A stretch of 64,000 bases of DNA from Paenibacillus stellifer (GTDB taxonomy: Bacteria; Bacillota; Bacilli; Paenibacillales; Paenibacillaceae), in NCBI RefSeq assembly GCF_000758685.1, contig NZ_CP009286.1, positions 4,901,501 through 4,965,500 on the forward strand. Reading direction: 5' to 3'. Positions 1-8,380 of the stretch are shown here, piece after piece (position 1 is the first letter of the stretch; each line of letters begins with the position of its first letter). The position numbers and the translations under genes were made by a program. The notes under the pieces are model-generated. The model worked only from the letters and a program-made list of their open reading frames with translations, was not told where the DNA came from and searched no databases.

Positions 1-2094
1 TGAATCTCCCGGGTCCCCGGAGACAACTGCCCCTCCCGGCATTCCGGATAGCGCTTCCAGTATGAACAGCACTAGACGCTTCAGTTCATAGGTCTCCCCC
101 ATACCGGAGCCGAACAGACCGGGAAGCCCGTTCATCGCATCATTCCAGCCCGGCTTATCCCCTTCCATCTCAATGCCCATGCCGTAAGGGTCCAGCGTCG
201 TCATTTTGATCAGGGCCAGGGACAGCATTTTGGCGAACAGATCGGTACGGTAGACCTCGCCTGTTCCATGCTGCGTTCTCAGCCAGCGGGTGTCGGACAT
301 TCCGCCGCCAAGGCGCTCCAGCTTCTCTTCATCATGCACGGCAGAGCCATATTGGCGTACCTTGCCATCCTTAAGCACCGTCTTTTCGCTGCGCGGCAGC
401 ACGCGAACGGGGCTGTCGAAGAAGCGGCAGGTTCCAGGCGTATACAGCAGCTCCTCCATTTTATCCGGAAAAACAGAACGGTAGCTGTCCACCAGATCCA
501 TATTGTAGGTCCAGTGATCAATCCAGTAGCCTTCTCCAAAGCTTGCTTCAATATTTTGCGCGGACAGACCCAGCAGCTTATCCAGAAACTCCTCTTCGCT
601 CACGTTAAGCATAATCTCATGATCGCAGAGGTAATGAATGATCTGCCCCGGGGTAAACGGTTTGGCCGCTATAGCGGACAGTTCCCGGCGGTGGCTGCCT
701 ACCGCTTGTTCCAGTAAGCTGGCGAGCTCCGCTGCCCGTTCCTCCGGCACTTGGAAGGTGCTGCCCTTGACCTGCAGCGGATTATAGCCGTCCGCCTGAA
801 TAAGGCTGAAGAACATATAAATATTGAATGCGCCCGCTTCCGGATGGAACAAGACGTCGTTGCGGCGGTTCTGGTTCATATCCCGGAAATTGCCGTTGCC
901 TTGGGAATAATATTCCGGAGCCAGTGAGAAAAAGTTATAATCGCGCTCCAGATCCCCATGCTTCCGGGAAAATAAATGATAGATCTTGGTCTCCTGCCCT
1001 TGGCCGAATACCACGGGATAGCCGCCGCGCAGCATATTGTCGAGATAGCTCTGCCGGCAGTAAGCGTCGAACATCGTTGACGAAGTGGAAGTCGCGATAT
1101 CGCCGGTAAGTTGTTCCGCCATTCTGGCAGCCTCCTCCCGTTTGGTTCGGAAGTATTCCGCCCGGCAGAGACGTCCGGTCTGCGACTGGATGCTTCCGAT
1201 ATCGCGTGTATGTCCGATCATCGCGTACAGGTTCAGGCTCTCGCCCGGTCCCAGCTTGCCCGCCGCGCCGCTAAAGGCGCACGGAACCTTGTTCGCGGTA
1301 ATCTGCGGCATCGCTCCGAGTTGTTCTAGGGAAGCGCGCGCAAATGAGGCCGGATACACGAGAGAAGTATTATGTCCGAAGATGACTTCATAATCGACGA
1401 TCGGCGGAAGAAGCTCTTCCTCGTCGCTGAACGAAAGATAGAAATGCCCTCCCTTAATCTCGCTGACTTCGGCCTCATCCTTGGTACTGGAGCGGAGCTT
1501 GAAAAATGGCACGGCGTTCTCCAGATTGTAGACCTCCATCCAGCTGCGAAGCAGATTGCCCATTTCCTTGTATCCGGCATTGTCGATTCCATAGGGAAGA
1601 AGCTCGGGCAGGCCGTCCAGCACCTCGAGCGGCATCGGCGATGCCGACAGGTTCGTGATTTCCGTGTGCCTGGCCAGCGCGGCGAACCCGTCGCCCGGAA
1701 CGTTGAAGTACACGATTTTCACCTGAAGATTCAGAGTATGGTTCGTCTCTTCAATCACTAGCTCGTTTAACCCGATTGACATCGTCCGCCGGATAGAAGA
1801 GTCCTCGCCTTGATCCTGGAACGGTTCGTAGACGGCGCCGCCAAGCTTGATGAATGTCCGGAAGCCGCTGAGCGGCACATTTTTGTAGCTGATGTTAGCC
1901 GGGGAGAACTCCATGATGGGCGAATTCTTGTCCCGGATGCCGAAGCTTGCAATTCCCTGGCCCCGGTTGACGTAGAACGTCCACATCGGGATGCCCTTCG
2001 GTCCGGCTAGGCCGGGCAGGAAGCTGGCGAAGGTCTTGGCTTTATCGAATTCCTCTATGACAAAATACTGATTATCCATATAATAGGCTGGCAT
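1..2094 (-). CDS. GH94/GH161-type carbohydrate phosphorylase (cellobiose phosphorylase-like), partial
   Basis: Partial: 698 codons are visible and the C-terminal part lies beyond the left edge. The start is the ATG at 2092-2094 behind GAGAGG, seven bases away. The N-terminus carries KGIPMWTFYVNRGQG and ASFGIRDKNSPIMEFSPAN, the opening seen in large (about 1,100-residue) bacterial proteins labelled cellobiose phosphorylase, related to GH94 and GH161. Such enzymes use phosphate to split beta-glucosides or beta-glucans into a sugar 1-phosphate; they lack a signal peptide and act in the cytoplasm, as here. The catalytic region lies mostly in the missing part, so substrate cannot be read. It follows the GH30 gene by 37 bases on the same strand, suggesting a shared beta-glucan or oligosaccharide pathway under the LacI gene upstream. 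Confidence 0.75.
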   Translation of the reverse strand, partial: MPAYYMDNQYFVIEEFDKAKTFASFLPGLAGPKGIPMWTFYVNRGQGIASFGIRDKNSPIMEFSPANISYKNVPLSGFRTFIKLGGAVYEPFQDQGEDSSIRRTMSIGLNELVIEETNHTLNLQVKIVYFNVPGDGFAALARHTEITNLSASPMPLEVLDGLPELLPYGIDNAGYKEMGNLLRSWMEVYNLENAVPFFKLRSSTKDEAEVSEIKGGHFYLSFSDEEELLPPIVDYEVIFGHNTSLVYPASFARASLEQLGAMPQITANKVPCAFSGAAGKLGPGESLNLYAMIGHTRDIGSIQSQTGRLCRAEYFRTKREEAARMAEQLTGDIATSTSSTMFDAYCRQSYLDNMLRGGYPVVFGQGQETKIYHLFSRKHGDLERDYNFFSLAPEYYSQGNGNFRDMNQNRRNDVLFHPEAGAFNIYMFFSLIQADGYNPLQVKGSTFQVPEERAAELASLLEQAVGSHRRELSAIAAKPFTPGQIIHYLCDHEIMLNVSEEEFLDKLLGLSAQNIEASFGEGYWIDHWTYNMDLVDSYRSVFPDKMEELLYTPGTCRFFDSPVRVLPRSEKTVLKDGKVRQYGSAVHDEEKLERLGGGMSDTRWLRTQHGTGEVYRTDLFAKMLSLALIKMTTLDPYGMGIEMEGDKPGWNDAMNGLPGLFGSGMGETYELKRLVLFILEALSGMPGGAVVSGDPGDS

Positions 2095-2131
2095 TCGTTA
2101 ACCTCTCTTTCGTATGGACCGCCGGCGGGCG

Positions 2132-3472
2132 TCAGTTTCCAAGCACATACGTCGCGATCGAGCGGGCGGGCAGGCTCGCTTCAGCCAATTCGCCGCCGTA
2201 TCCCAGCGTGAACGTCTGCGGCTCGTCGCTCTCATTCATGACGATCACTGCCAGCGTGTCATCCGGGTTGCGGAAGGAGACGGACTGCAGATTGCTCCTG
2301 GAGAGTGCCTGCCCGATCCGCACCGCGCCCGGGGCAACGAATTTGCTGAAATGCCCGATATAGTAATAGGAACTGTTGTAGTGGATTTCTCCCGTTCGGG
2401 TATCCGCAATGACCGGCGCGTCGCATAGATTGTTCACATGATTTGGGCCACCCGTTTCATCGAGCACCAGATTCCAGTCCAGATAGCCCTCCATCCAGTT
2501 GTTGAAGTCGCCGATCATATTCCGGCCGTAGCGTTCACCGGTCTCCCAGGAACCGAGATGTACACCGCCCTCCTGGCAGCCTTCCGTGAACAGCAGATGT
2601 TTATCCGGGAACAGCTCATGGACCTTGCCCACCTGATCGAAGGCTTCGCTGACATACCAGTGGAGGCCGGTTCCCCATACGTATTTGGCTGCTTCCGGAT
2701 CACTCAGGACGGTCGAGGCGCGCTCCACGACAATGTCGCGGTTATGGTCCCAGACCAGAATGTTGACGTTCTCCAGCCCCTCTAGGTGCATGGTCGGCCC
2801 CAGATAGTCTCTGACAAAATCGCGCTCTTCCGCCGCCGTATATTCGCAGGAATCCCAAGTCTGCTTGGCGGCCGGCTCGTTCTGCACCGTGATGCCCCAG
2901 ATCGGCACTCCCTCAGCCTCATAAGCCCGGATGAACTTGGTGTAGTAATTGGCCCATGCCTGGCGGTATTCGGGCTTCAACTTGCCTCCGTTGTTCATTT
3001 CGCCATTCGTCTTCATCCAGGCTGGAGGACTCCAAGGAGAGGCCAGCAGCGTGAAGGCGCCGCCTTTTACAGCCATCGCATCCTTAATCAGCGGCAGCAC
3101 CCACTGACGGTCATGGGAAATGTCGAAGCTCTCAAGCTCCATATCGTTATCCTTCACATAGGTATAATTGCCAAGCGCGAAATCGCAGCTGTGGATATGG
3201 ACCCGGCCCAAGGTATAGCCAAGCCCGTTCACTGGATCGAAATACCGGCCGATGATTTCCCGGCGCTTCTCCTCGCCGATCCGCAAGAGCGTATACGCCG
3301 CCGCTTCTGTAAAAGCTCCTCCAAAACCAAGGATTGTCTGGTAGGAAACCGATGGAATCAGCTCCAGATCAGCGGCCTGACCCGGTGTCTTGTCTTTAAA
3401 ATCCAGCCTCCCGAGGTTGGAGAGACGGTCATTCGTGTCCCGGCTGGTCAAAATAATGGTTCCGCTTGTCAT
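2132..3472 (-). CDS. GH30 family glycosidase (glucosylceramidase-like beta-glucosidase)
   Basis: 446-residue retaining glycoside hydrolase of clan GH-A. The TIM barrel shows the GH30 motifs: GFGGAFTEAAA near the N-terminus, ASPWSPPAWMKTN, the acid/base Glu199 in TVQNEP and the nucleophile Glu297 in LLFTEGC, then a short beta-sandwich tail. There is no signal peptide, so it should act on imported oligosaccharides. An upstream extension of 34 codons in frame is rejected because the ATG at 3472 has GGAG at good spacing. It sits between a LacI repressor and a GH94/GH161-type phosphorylase on the same strand, and a LacI-type operator lies 70 bases upstream. Family assignment is firm; linkage specificity (beta-1,3 or beta-1,6 glucan, or other) is not visible. 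Confidence 0.93.
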   Translation of the reverse strand: MTSGTIILTSRDTNDRLSNLGRLDFKDKTPGQAADLELIPSVSYQTILGFGGAFTEAAAYTLLRIGEEKRREIIGRYFDPVNGLGYTLGRVHIHSCDFALGNYTYVKDNDMELESFDISHDRQWVLPLIKDAMAVKGGAFTLLASPWSPPAWMKTNGEMNNGGKLKPEYRQAWANYYTKFIRAYEAEGVPIWGITVQNEPAAKQTWDSCEYTAAEERDFVRDYLGPTMHLEGLENVNILVWDHNRDIVVERASTVLSDPEAAKYVWGTGLHWYVSEAFDQVGKVHELFPDKHLLFTEGCQEGGVHLGSWETGERYGRNMIGDFNNWMEGYLDWNLVLDETGGPNHVNNLCDAPVIADTRTGEIHYNSSYYYIGHFSKFVAPGAVRIGQALSRSNLQSVSFRNPDDTLAVIVMNESDEPQTFTLGYGGELAEASLPARSIATYVLGN

Positions 3473-3542
3473 AAGTAACGCTCCTTTCTGAGTATCTAAA
3501 AATAAGAGAGAAAACGTTGAATCAAGGAGGTGATGAACGAAT

Positions 3543-3556
3543 CGAAATCGGTTTCG
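3543..3556. promoter_or_regulatory. Putative LacI operator upstream of GH30 gene
   Basis: CGAAATCGGTTTCG is a near-perfect inverted repeat with the central CG typical of LacI-family sites. The same arms recur at 4729-4742 (CGAAATCTATTTCG), just upstream of the repressor gene. A TTGATT element lies downstream on the minus strand, but no convincing -10 could be fixed. Confidence 0.6.
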
Positions 3557-3602
3557 AAAATGGCGGTGAGACATCCCGAGGATGTCTTGTTAAGTTTCGC
3601 CT

Positions 3603-3642
3603 TCACTTGTTGAACGCTGCTCTCACTTGTTGAATGCCGCCC
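3603..3642. repeat. Two-copy 20-bp tandem repeat
   Basis: Two adjacent 20-bp units beginning TCACTTGTTGAA differ at three or four positions. They lie between the lacI stop and the GH30 promoter region. A 7-bp hairpin (GACATCC, loop CGA, GGATGTC) follows at 3570-3586. No function is assigned. Confidence 0.6.
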
Positions 3643-3702
3643 TCAAATATGAGTATGCGGGTGAAAGGCTGATTAGCCCGCGGTCGCCGGCCAAATTTCT
3701 CC

Positions 3703-4710
3703 TTACAGGGGCTTGCAGGAATCGCGGACGACCAGCTCCACAGGCAGCACGACCGCTTCCGGTGCGCGGACCGTCTCGATCGACTGGATCAGCATATCCG
3801 CTGCTCTCTTGCCAATGCTGGATATATCCTGACGGATCGTAGTCAAGGCCGGCGTTACCAGTCCCGCCGCTTCGATATCGTCGAAGCCGATGACGGACAG
3901 ATCCTCCGGAACCTTCAGGCCCCGGTCCTGCGCGGCTTTGATGGCTCCGAGGGCCAGATTGTCCCCTGCCGCCAGCACGGCGGTCGGCGGCTGATCCAGA
4001 TCCAGCAGCAGGCTCATCGCCGCATAGCCGTCACGGGTGGAGAAATGCACTCCTCCTGTAACGATATAATCCTCCCTCTTCCCCAGCTTCAGCCTGCTGA
4101 CAGCCATTTCGTAGCCAAGCCTCCGATGGCGTCCCGCAAACGTCACTTCCCCTCCGGATATATGGGCGATATGACGGTGGCCCAATTCATACAAATACTG
4201 AACGGCCAGAAAGCTGCCGTTGACGTTATCGGAGCAGACCGTTCCCGCCTTCCTTGATTCGTAATCCAGAATGACGCAGGGAAGCCCGCTGTCCACCAGC
4301 TCCTCCACCCCGGGGTCCAGGGCGTCCGCCAGCACAATTACGACGCCGTCAACACTTCTGAACCGGCAGTGCTCCAAATAGCTGCTGCTCTTCCCCCCGA
4401 TGTTGTCGGAGATGAACATGAGGTCATAGCCCTGGGCTTCCGCCGCCCGCTTGAAGCTGTCGAGAACGCCATTAAAGAACGGATGCCGGATGCCCATTCC
4501 AGAAAATTCATTGAACAGAATACCGATGGTCCAGGATTTCTTGGTCATCAGCGTCCGCGCGTGGGAATTGGGCAAATACCCCATTTCCTTCGCGGCGTCC
4601 AAAATTTTGTTCTTGGTCTTCTCGCTCACATCGCTATAGTGGTTGAACACCTTGGAGACGGTAGTCGGTGAATAGCCGGTTGCCTTGGCGATGTCGTAAA
4701 TGGTAGTCAA
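3703..4710 (-). CDS. LacI family transcriptional regulator
   Basis: 335 residues. The N-terminal helix-turn-helix reads TIYDIAKATGYSPTTVSKVFN, followed by the hinge helix and a periplasmic-binding-protein-like sugar sensor domain with the usual VIGFDDIEAAGLVTPALTTI stretch near the C-terminus. The start is a TTG at 4708-4710, supported by a near-ideal AAAGGAGGTGA six bases upstream; no ATG is better placed. It precedes the GH30 and phosphorylase genes on the same strand and most likely represses them and itself, because its own leader carries the operator at 4729-4742. The effector is probably a product of beta-glucan or related sugar breakdown (inference). Confidence 0.93.
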   Translation of the reverse strand: MTTIYDIAKATGYSPTTVSKVFNHYSDVSEKTKNKILDAAKEMGYLPNSHARTLMTKKSWTIGILFNEFSGMGIRHPFFNGVLDSFKRAAEAQGYDLMFISDNIGGKSSSYLEHCRFRSVDGVVIVLADALDPGVEELVDSGLPCVILDYESRKAGTVCSDNVNGSFLAVQYLYELGHRHIAHISGGEVTFAGRHRRLGYEMAVSRLKLGKREDYIVTGGVHFSTRDGYAAMSLLLDLDQPPTAVLAAGDNLALGAIKAAQDRGLKVPEDLSVIGFDDIEAAGLVTPALTTIRQDISSIGKRAADMLIQSIETVRAPEAVVLPVELVVRDSCKPL

Positions 4711-4728
4711 GCCTTGTCACCTCCTTTT

Positions 4729-4742
4729 CGAAATCTATTTCG
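4729..4742. promoter_or_regulatory. Putative autoregulatory LacI operator
   Basis: CGAAATCTATTTCG has perfect six-base arms and ends only a few bases before the ribosome site of the LacI gene. It matches the site at 3543-3556 in the arms, which points to one repressor acting at both places. Confidence 0.6.
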
Positions 4743-4930
4743 TTCGAATGAAGTGTAACGGCTTCCATCTCAAAAGTCAATGATCAAAATGCCGAGATCA
4801 CGATTACCCCAACAGCAAAACACCGCCCGACACGGGCCGCCCTCTGGCGGCCGCGCACCTGTCGGCGGCGTCTTGATCTTCGGACCTGCATGACAGGTCC
4901 CTGCCTATCAAACCGATATCTGCGACCCCG
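4743..4930. other. Intergenic region with two GC-rich hairpins
   Basis: No gene is supported here; an arginine-rich minus-strand frame overlapping it looks like a shadow. Two strong inverted repeats are present, GGCCGCC/GGCGGCC at 4835-4852 and GGACCTG/CAGGTCC around 4881-4899. On the minus strand the first is followed by a weak GTGTTTTG tract, so it may end transcription of the lipoprotein gene at 4931. Confidence 0.4.
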
Positions 4931-5536
4931 TTACTCCGCGCTCTTCCCCGGTTTGTAGTACTTCTCCTTGAACTCATCGAACGTGATATTATCCGTCTTG
5001 CCCGCCTCAAACGATTTATGGACATATTTCCAGTACGCGATCAGATCCGCATGTCTTCCCTGATAATCGTCCGGAATCTGGTACAGGGCCTGCACCGACT
5101 TCGCGTCATCCCCGTCCTGTCCGTAAATATTGTACTGGGCGAACAGATACATAGCCTTCAAATCTTCGTCCGGATTCGAAACAGCCTTCACCAGCGCAGC
5201 GATTGTCTCATAGTCCTCATCCTGCAGCGCCTTGTCGATCTTCGCCCACAGCTGCTTGTTGTCTTGGCCGCTCGTTCCCGAGGGCTTGGCGGACGGCTGG
5301 GCCTGCGGCTTCGCCGAAACGGCTGGCGAAGGCGAAGGTTCCGGCGACGGCGAGGCGGGAACCGAAGGCAAGACCGGCGCGGCGGAAGCCGCCGGAGCAT
5401 TGGCGGCGTCCGAAGGCGGCGCCGTTACAGCGGGCGCGGCCGAACCGGTCGCCTGCCGCGGAGCGATTGCTCCGCCGCCGCAGCCTGTGACGGCAAGGAG
5501 AAGAATGAGAACTGCCATGCTTTGTAGTTTTTTCAT
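4931..5536 (-). CDS. Putative lipoprotein with Pro/Ala/Ser-rich linker
   Basis: 201 residues. The N-terminus is a lipoprotein signal: MKKL, a hydrophobic stretch and lipobox LAVTGC, so the mature protein should be anchored by Cys19 on the outer face of the membrane. About 80 residues of Ala/Pro/Ser-rich spacer follow (ASPSPEPSPSPAVSAKPQ and similar), then a compact soluble domain of about 100 residues rich in Asp, Tyr and Lys that I do not recognise. The start has AGGGG about eight bases upstream. It stands alone between the LacI gene and the small gene at 5717. Its function is unknown; the linker suggests a domain held away from the membrane through the cell wall. Confidence 0.8.
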   Translation of the reverse strand: MKKLQSMAVLILLLAVTGCGGGAIAPRQATGSAAPAVTAPPSDAANAPAASAAPVLPSVPASPSPEPSPSPAVSAKPQAQPSAKPSGTSGQDNKQLWAKIDKALQDEDYETIAALVKAVSNPDEDLKAMYLFAQYNIYGQDGDDAKSVQALYQIPDDYQGRHADLIAYWKYVHKSFEAGKTDNITFDEFKEKYYKPGKSAE

Positions 5537-5654
5537 GTATGACCCCTGCTTTTTAATATATATAAGAATGGATAAGCGGTGTGCTTGTCCCGATTCTTCT
5601 TTTTACAGGAAAACACTCACCTAATAGTAACACTAAAAAACGGCAAAAAACAGC

Positions 5655-5694
5655 AAAAAACCGGCCCCGCGCGAAGAATCGCGCAGAGCCGGCC
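5655..5694 (-). terminator. Rho-independent terminator
   Basis: On the minus strand a long GC-rich stem with arms GGCCGGCTCTGCGCG and CGCGCGGGGCCGG is followed directly by TTTTTT. It is 20 bases past the stop of the gene at 5717-6064. Confidence 0.9.
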
Positions 5695-5716
5695 GCATGT
5701 ACCAAGGAGAGCTCTA

Positions 5717-6064
5717 TCAGAACGCCAGTTCGACTGAACCATCCTCGTAAATATCGACCCGCTGGGCGCAGAGCAGCATGCCAAGTCCGTTGGCAAAGCC
5801 CTTTTCCTTAATATCCTGCTCCCGGCGCTCCCATCTCGGGCGGTCATGAATGATATCGTACAGATAATAGAACTCGTCTTCCGTCGCGGTCTTCATTTTC
5901 TCCACAAAGATAAAGTCCTCTCCGAACAGCGCGCTGAACCAGCCTGCCGCTTCTTCATGTGTCGAGAACTTGGGAAGGTCGGACTGAAACTGCTTGGACA
6001 GAAAATTCTGCTGCAGTCTGCCCTTCTTCTCGTAATAGCTGCTGAGTGTCTCCGCGTTAATCAT
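5717..6064 (-). CDS. Small conserved-looking protein of unknown function
   Basis: 115 residues, soluble, with many acidic and aromatic residues (AGWFSALFGEDFIFVEKM, YYLYDIIHDRPRWERR) and no signal or membrane segment. I chose the ATG at 6064, giving MINAETLSSYYEKK, because AAGGGG stands at suitable distance; a 13-codon upstream extension is possible but has no better ribosome site. A strong terminator follows, so it ends its own transcription unit. The fold and role are not recognised. Its position between unrelated genes gives no functional clue. Confidence 0.7.
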   Translation of the reverse strand: MINAETLSSYYEKKGRLQQNFLSKQFQSDLPKFSTHEEAAGWFSALFGEDFIFVEKMKTATEDEFYYLYDIIHDRPRWERREQDIKEKGFANGLGMLLCAQRVDIYEDGSVELAF

Positions 6065-6153
6065 TGCACATCGCCCCTTTTCTTGAATCGCCGGCTGCAT
6101 CATGCCAAAAATTTATGAAAATTTTATCGTATTTCAGAAAAAGGGGATATGAC

Positions 6154-7038
6154 TTAGCGCATGTCTTCCGCCTTCCTTAGAAATGCCCGCACTGTCCCGA
6201 TGTAGGCTTCCGGTTCCTCCAAATAGCCTGAATGGGAGCTGTTCTCCAAAATATGCAGCGAGGCTCCGGGAACCAGCGAACGGTAGTAGGCCGTCGACTC
6301 CGGCGATGCTTCATCGTAACGGCCGCACAGAAAGAGCGCCGGGAGGTCCAGCTCATGCAGCCTTGACGTGCAATCATAGGTCTTCAGGCTGCCGGTCGGG
6401 GTGAACTCGGAAGGTCCCCACATCGCCATGTACACATCCCGGTTCGCTTTGGCGCGGCTTTCCGCCGCCAGGGGAGACGGCTGTTCCAGCCGGTTCACAT
6501 GCCTGCGGTAATATTCCTTCATCGCGGCCTCGTATTCCTCCGAATCGGTCGTCCCATTCGCCTCATGATGACCGATAACCGCCTGCGTCTTCGCCGGCAA
6601 CAGGGCCAGGAAGGCGTCGGCGTCCCGCTTCCACATCTCCGCGCTCAGGCAGGGGCTGGAGAAAATGACGCTGCGAACGCCGGGTAGCGCGCAATCCAGC
6701 AAGTAGGAAGCGGCCAGCATCGTTCCCCATGAATGTCCAAGCAGATGGACCTCATCCAGGCCAAGCTGCTGCCTGATGCAGGCAAGCTCCTCGGTGAACC
6801 GCTCGGTCGTCCAGAGCGAAGGCTCGTCCGGTCTCTCCGAATTACCCGATCCCAGCTGATCGTAGAACAGCACCGGCCGTTCATCGGCCAGCACATGAAG
6901 CTCCGATTTCAGCAGCAGATGCGACCCGCCGGGGCCGCCATGTATAACGATCAGCGGGACTCCGTCTTTCTCCTCTCCCATCAGACTGTACCAGACCTTT
7001 CCGCCCGGCACGCCGACATACCCTTCACGCTGTCTCAT
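6154..7038 (-). CDS. Proline iminopeptidase-like alpha/beta hydrolase (peptidase family S33)
   Basis: 294 residues, the usual length of the family. The oxyanion motif HGGPGGSH lies near residue 34, the nucleophile elbow GHSWGT holds Ser103, the acid is expected in GRYDEASP and the base in [20 protein letters not shown], another S33 hallmark, precedes the elbow. These enzymes remove N-terminal proline from peptides in the cytoplasm, though some relatives are esterases or amidases. No signal peptide is present. It appears to be a single gene on the minus strand with no metabolic link to its neighbours. The hydrolase family is certain; the exact substrate is not. Confidence 0.9.
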   Translation of the reverse strand: MRQREGYVGVPGGKVWYSLMGEEKDGVPLIVIHGGPGGSHLLLKSELHVLADERPVLFYDQLGSGNSERPDEPSLWTTERFTEELACIRQQLGLDEVHLLGHSWGTMLAASYLLDCALPGVRSVIFSSPCLSAEMWKRDADAFLALLPAKTQAVIGHHEANGTTDSEEYEAAMKEYYRRHVNRLEQPSPLAAESRAKANRDVYMAMWGPSEFTPTGSLKTYDCTSRLHELDLPALFLCGRYDEASPESTAYYRSLVPGASLHILENSSHSGYLEEPEAYIGTVRAFLRKAEDMR

Positions 7039-7098
7039 TCTGTATGCTCACCCGTTTCCTTTCTTGATTCCATCTGTCCCTATACTCTCTACCCAATT

Positions 7099-8334
7099 CT
7101 ACTCCAGCTTCAGTATGCTCTTCCAGGCGGCTTCAATCCGCTGCGCTCCCTCGCGGGGAGACTCGCGTCCAAGCAGCATCGCGTTCAGATTCTTCGTGAA
7201 ATCGCGGTACAGCTTGGAGCTCTCCGGTATCATGGGCTGGCTGCGCGCCAACGATAACGGCTCCTTGAAGCTCTGCAGCAAATACTCCGAGGCCAGCCTT
7301 GGGTCCTCGTACACATCGCTGCGGGTCGGCAGCGTCCGGAGCGACAGGCTCTGCCTGGCCTGGACTTCTTCACTCGTCAGGAAGGAGATCAGCTCGTAGC
7401 TCTCCTTCGGATGCTCGCTGTAACGGTTGATGACGAGACTGTGGCCGCCGATCGGTGAACCTTGTCCGGCTGGGCCTTTCGGAACAGGAGCGACGCCAAG
7501 ATTATTCGGATCGGCGAATTCCTTGGTCTTCAGCAGATCGGCCACCGCCCAGGGGCCGTTGATAACCATCGCCGCCTTGCCCACGCCGAAGTCATGCATC
7601 ATTGTGTCGTACCAGCCGTCGAAGCCGGCATAGGGCTGCGAAGCCCCCTCCGTCCGCAGCTCCCGCATAAAAGCGAAGGCCATCTGCGAGGCGGCCGAGG
7701 AGATTTCAATCTTCCGGTCCGCGGTTACCGTATCTCCTCCGAACGCCCATACGAAGGGAAGCGCAAAATAGGAGTCCTCGGTGACGTAAAGACCATACCG
7801 GTCCGGGCCGGACAGTGCTTGTGCCATAGTCTTCAGCTCATCCATCGTCTGCGGCGGATTATCATAACCCGCCTCCTTAAGCAGGGCTTTATTGTACATC
7901 AGCGCCGGAACCTCCATTACGGAGGGCAGACCATATACCTGTCCCTGATAGGTGACGGCGGACAGCGCGGTCGGCACGAATCGGGACAGCTCCCGGTCCG
8001 CCGCCAGCCGATCCAGCGGCATGATAATGTCGAGATCGGCATATTCGGGAATCCAGGTATTATCCGCGCGGAGCACATCAATGCTCTGTCCGCCCAGAAT
8101 GGCGTTCTTGTACTCATTACCGGCAGATGATAACGCTTTCTCCAAAAGGGTCACTCGGATATTGGGATGAGTATTCTCGAACTCCGTGATCATCTGACGG
8201 AAGAAGAGCGATTCCGATTCCGAAGTCGTCGTCCAGAACACCAATTCCACGGGGTTGCCGGTATTTCCGCCGGCGCTGCAGGATGGCAGCAATAGGGCCG
8301 CCGCCAGAAGCGGCAGAGCAGCTTTAAGCTTCAT
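7099..8334 (-). CDS. Sugar ABC transporter substrate-binding lipoprotein (orphan)
   Basis: 411 residues. A lipoprotein signal ends in LLPSCSAGG, then VELVFWTTTSESESLFF and a two-lobed binding fold typical of cluster F/CUT1 carbohydrate-binding proteins (FEWTHPNI-like, MINGPW and GGHSLVINRYS stretches). No permease or ATPase gene adjoins it. Instead it starts 46 bases after a membrane diguanylate cyclase gene on the same strand, with AAGGAAG upstream of its ATG. Co-transcription suggests a sensory role, presenting a ligand to the cyclase, or use of permeases encoded elsewhere. The first is inference; binding-protein family membership is clear. Confidence 0.9.
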   Translation of the reverse strand: MKLKAALPLLAAALLLPSCSAGGNTGNPVELVFWTTTSESESLFFRQMITEFENTHPNIRVTLLEKALSSAGNEYKNAILGGQSIDVLRADNTWIPEYADLDIIMPLDRLAADRELSRFVPTALSAVTYQGQVYGLPSVMEVPALMYNKALLKEAGYDNPPQTMDELKTMAQALSGPDRYGLYVTEDSYFALPFVWAFGGDTVTADRKIEISSAASQMAFAFMRELRTEGASQPYAGFDGWYDTMMHDFGVGKAAMVINGPWAVADLLKTKEFADPNNLGVAPVPKGPAGQGSPIGGHSLVINRYSEHPKESYELISFLTSEEVQARQSLSLRTLPTRSDVYEDPRLASEYLLQSFKEPLSLARSQPMIPESSKLYRDFTKNLNAMLLGRESPREGAQRIEAAWKSILKLE

Positions 8335-8380
8335 ATAGCAGGGCTTCCTTTCTTCATCGGCGTTAGACTGAATCGGGCCG

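Noticed and set aside
3570..3586. GACATCC/GGATGTC hairpin considered as terminator of the LacI gene
   Set aside because: No T tract in the leftward direction; only TTGTT on the plus strand.
4804..5025. Arginine-rich 73-codon minus-strand frame
   Set aside because: Partly overlaps the lipoprotein gene in another frame and has no ribosome site.
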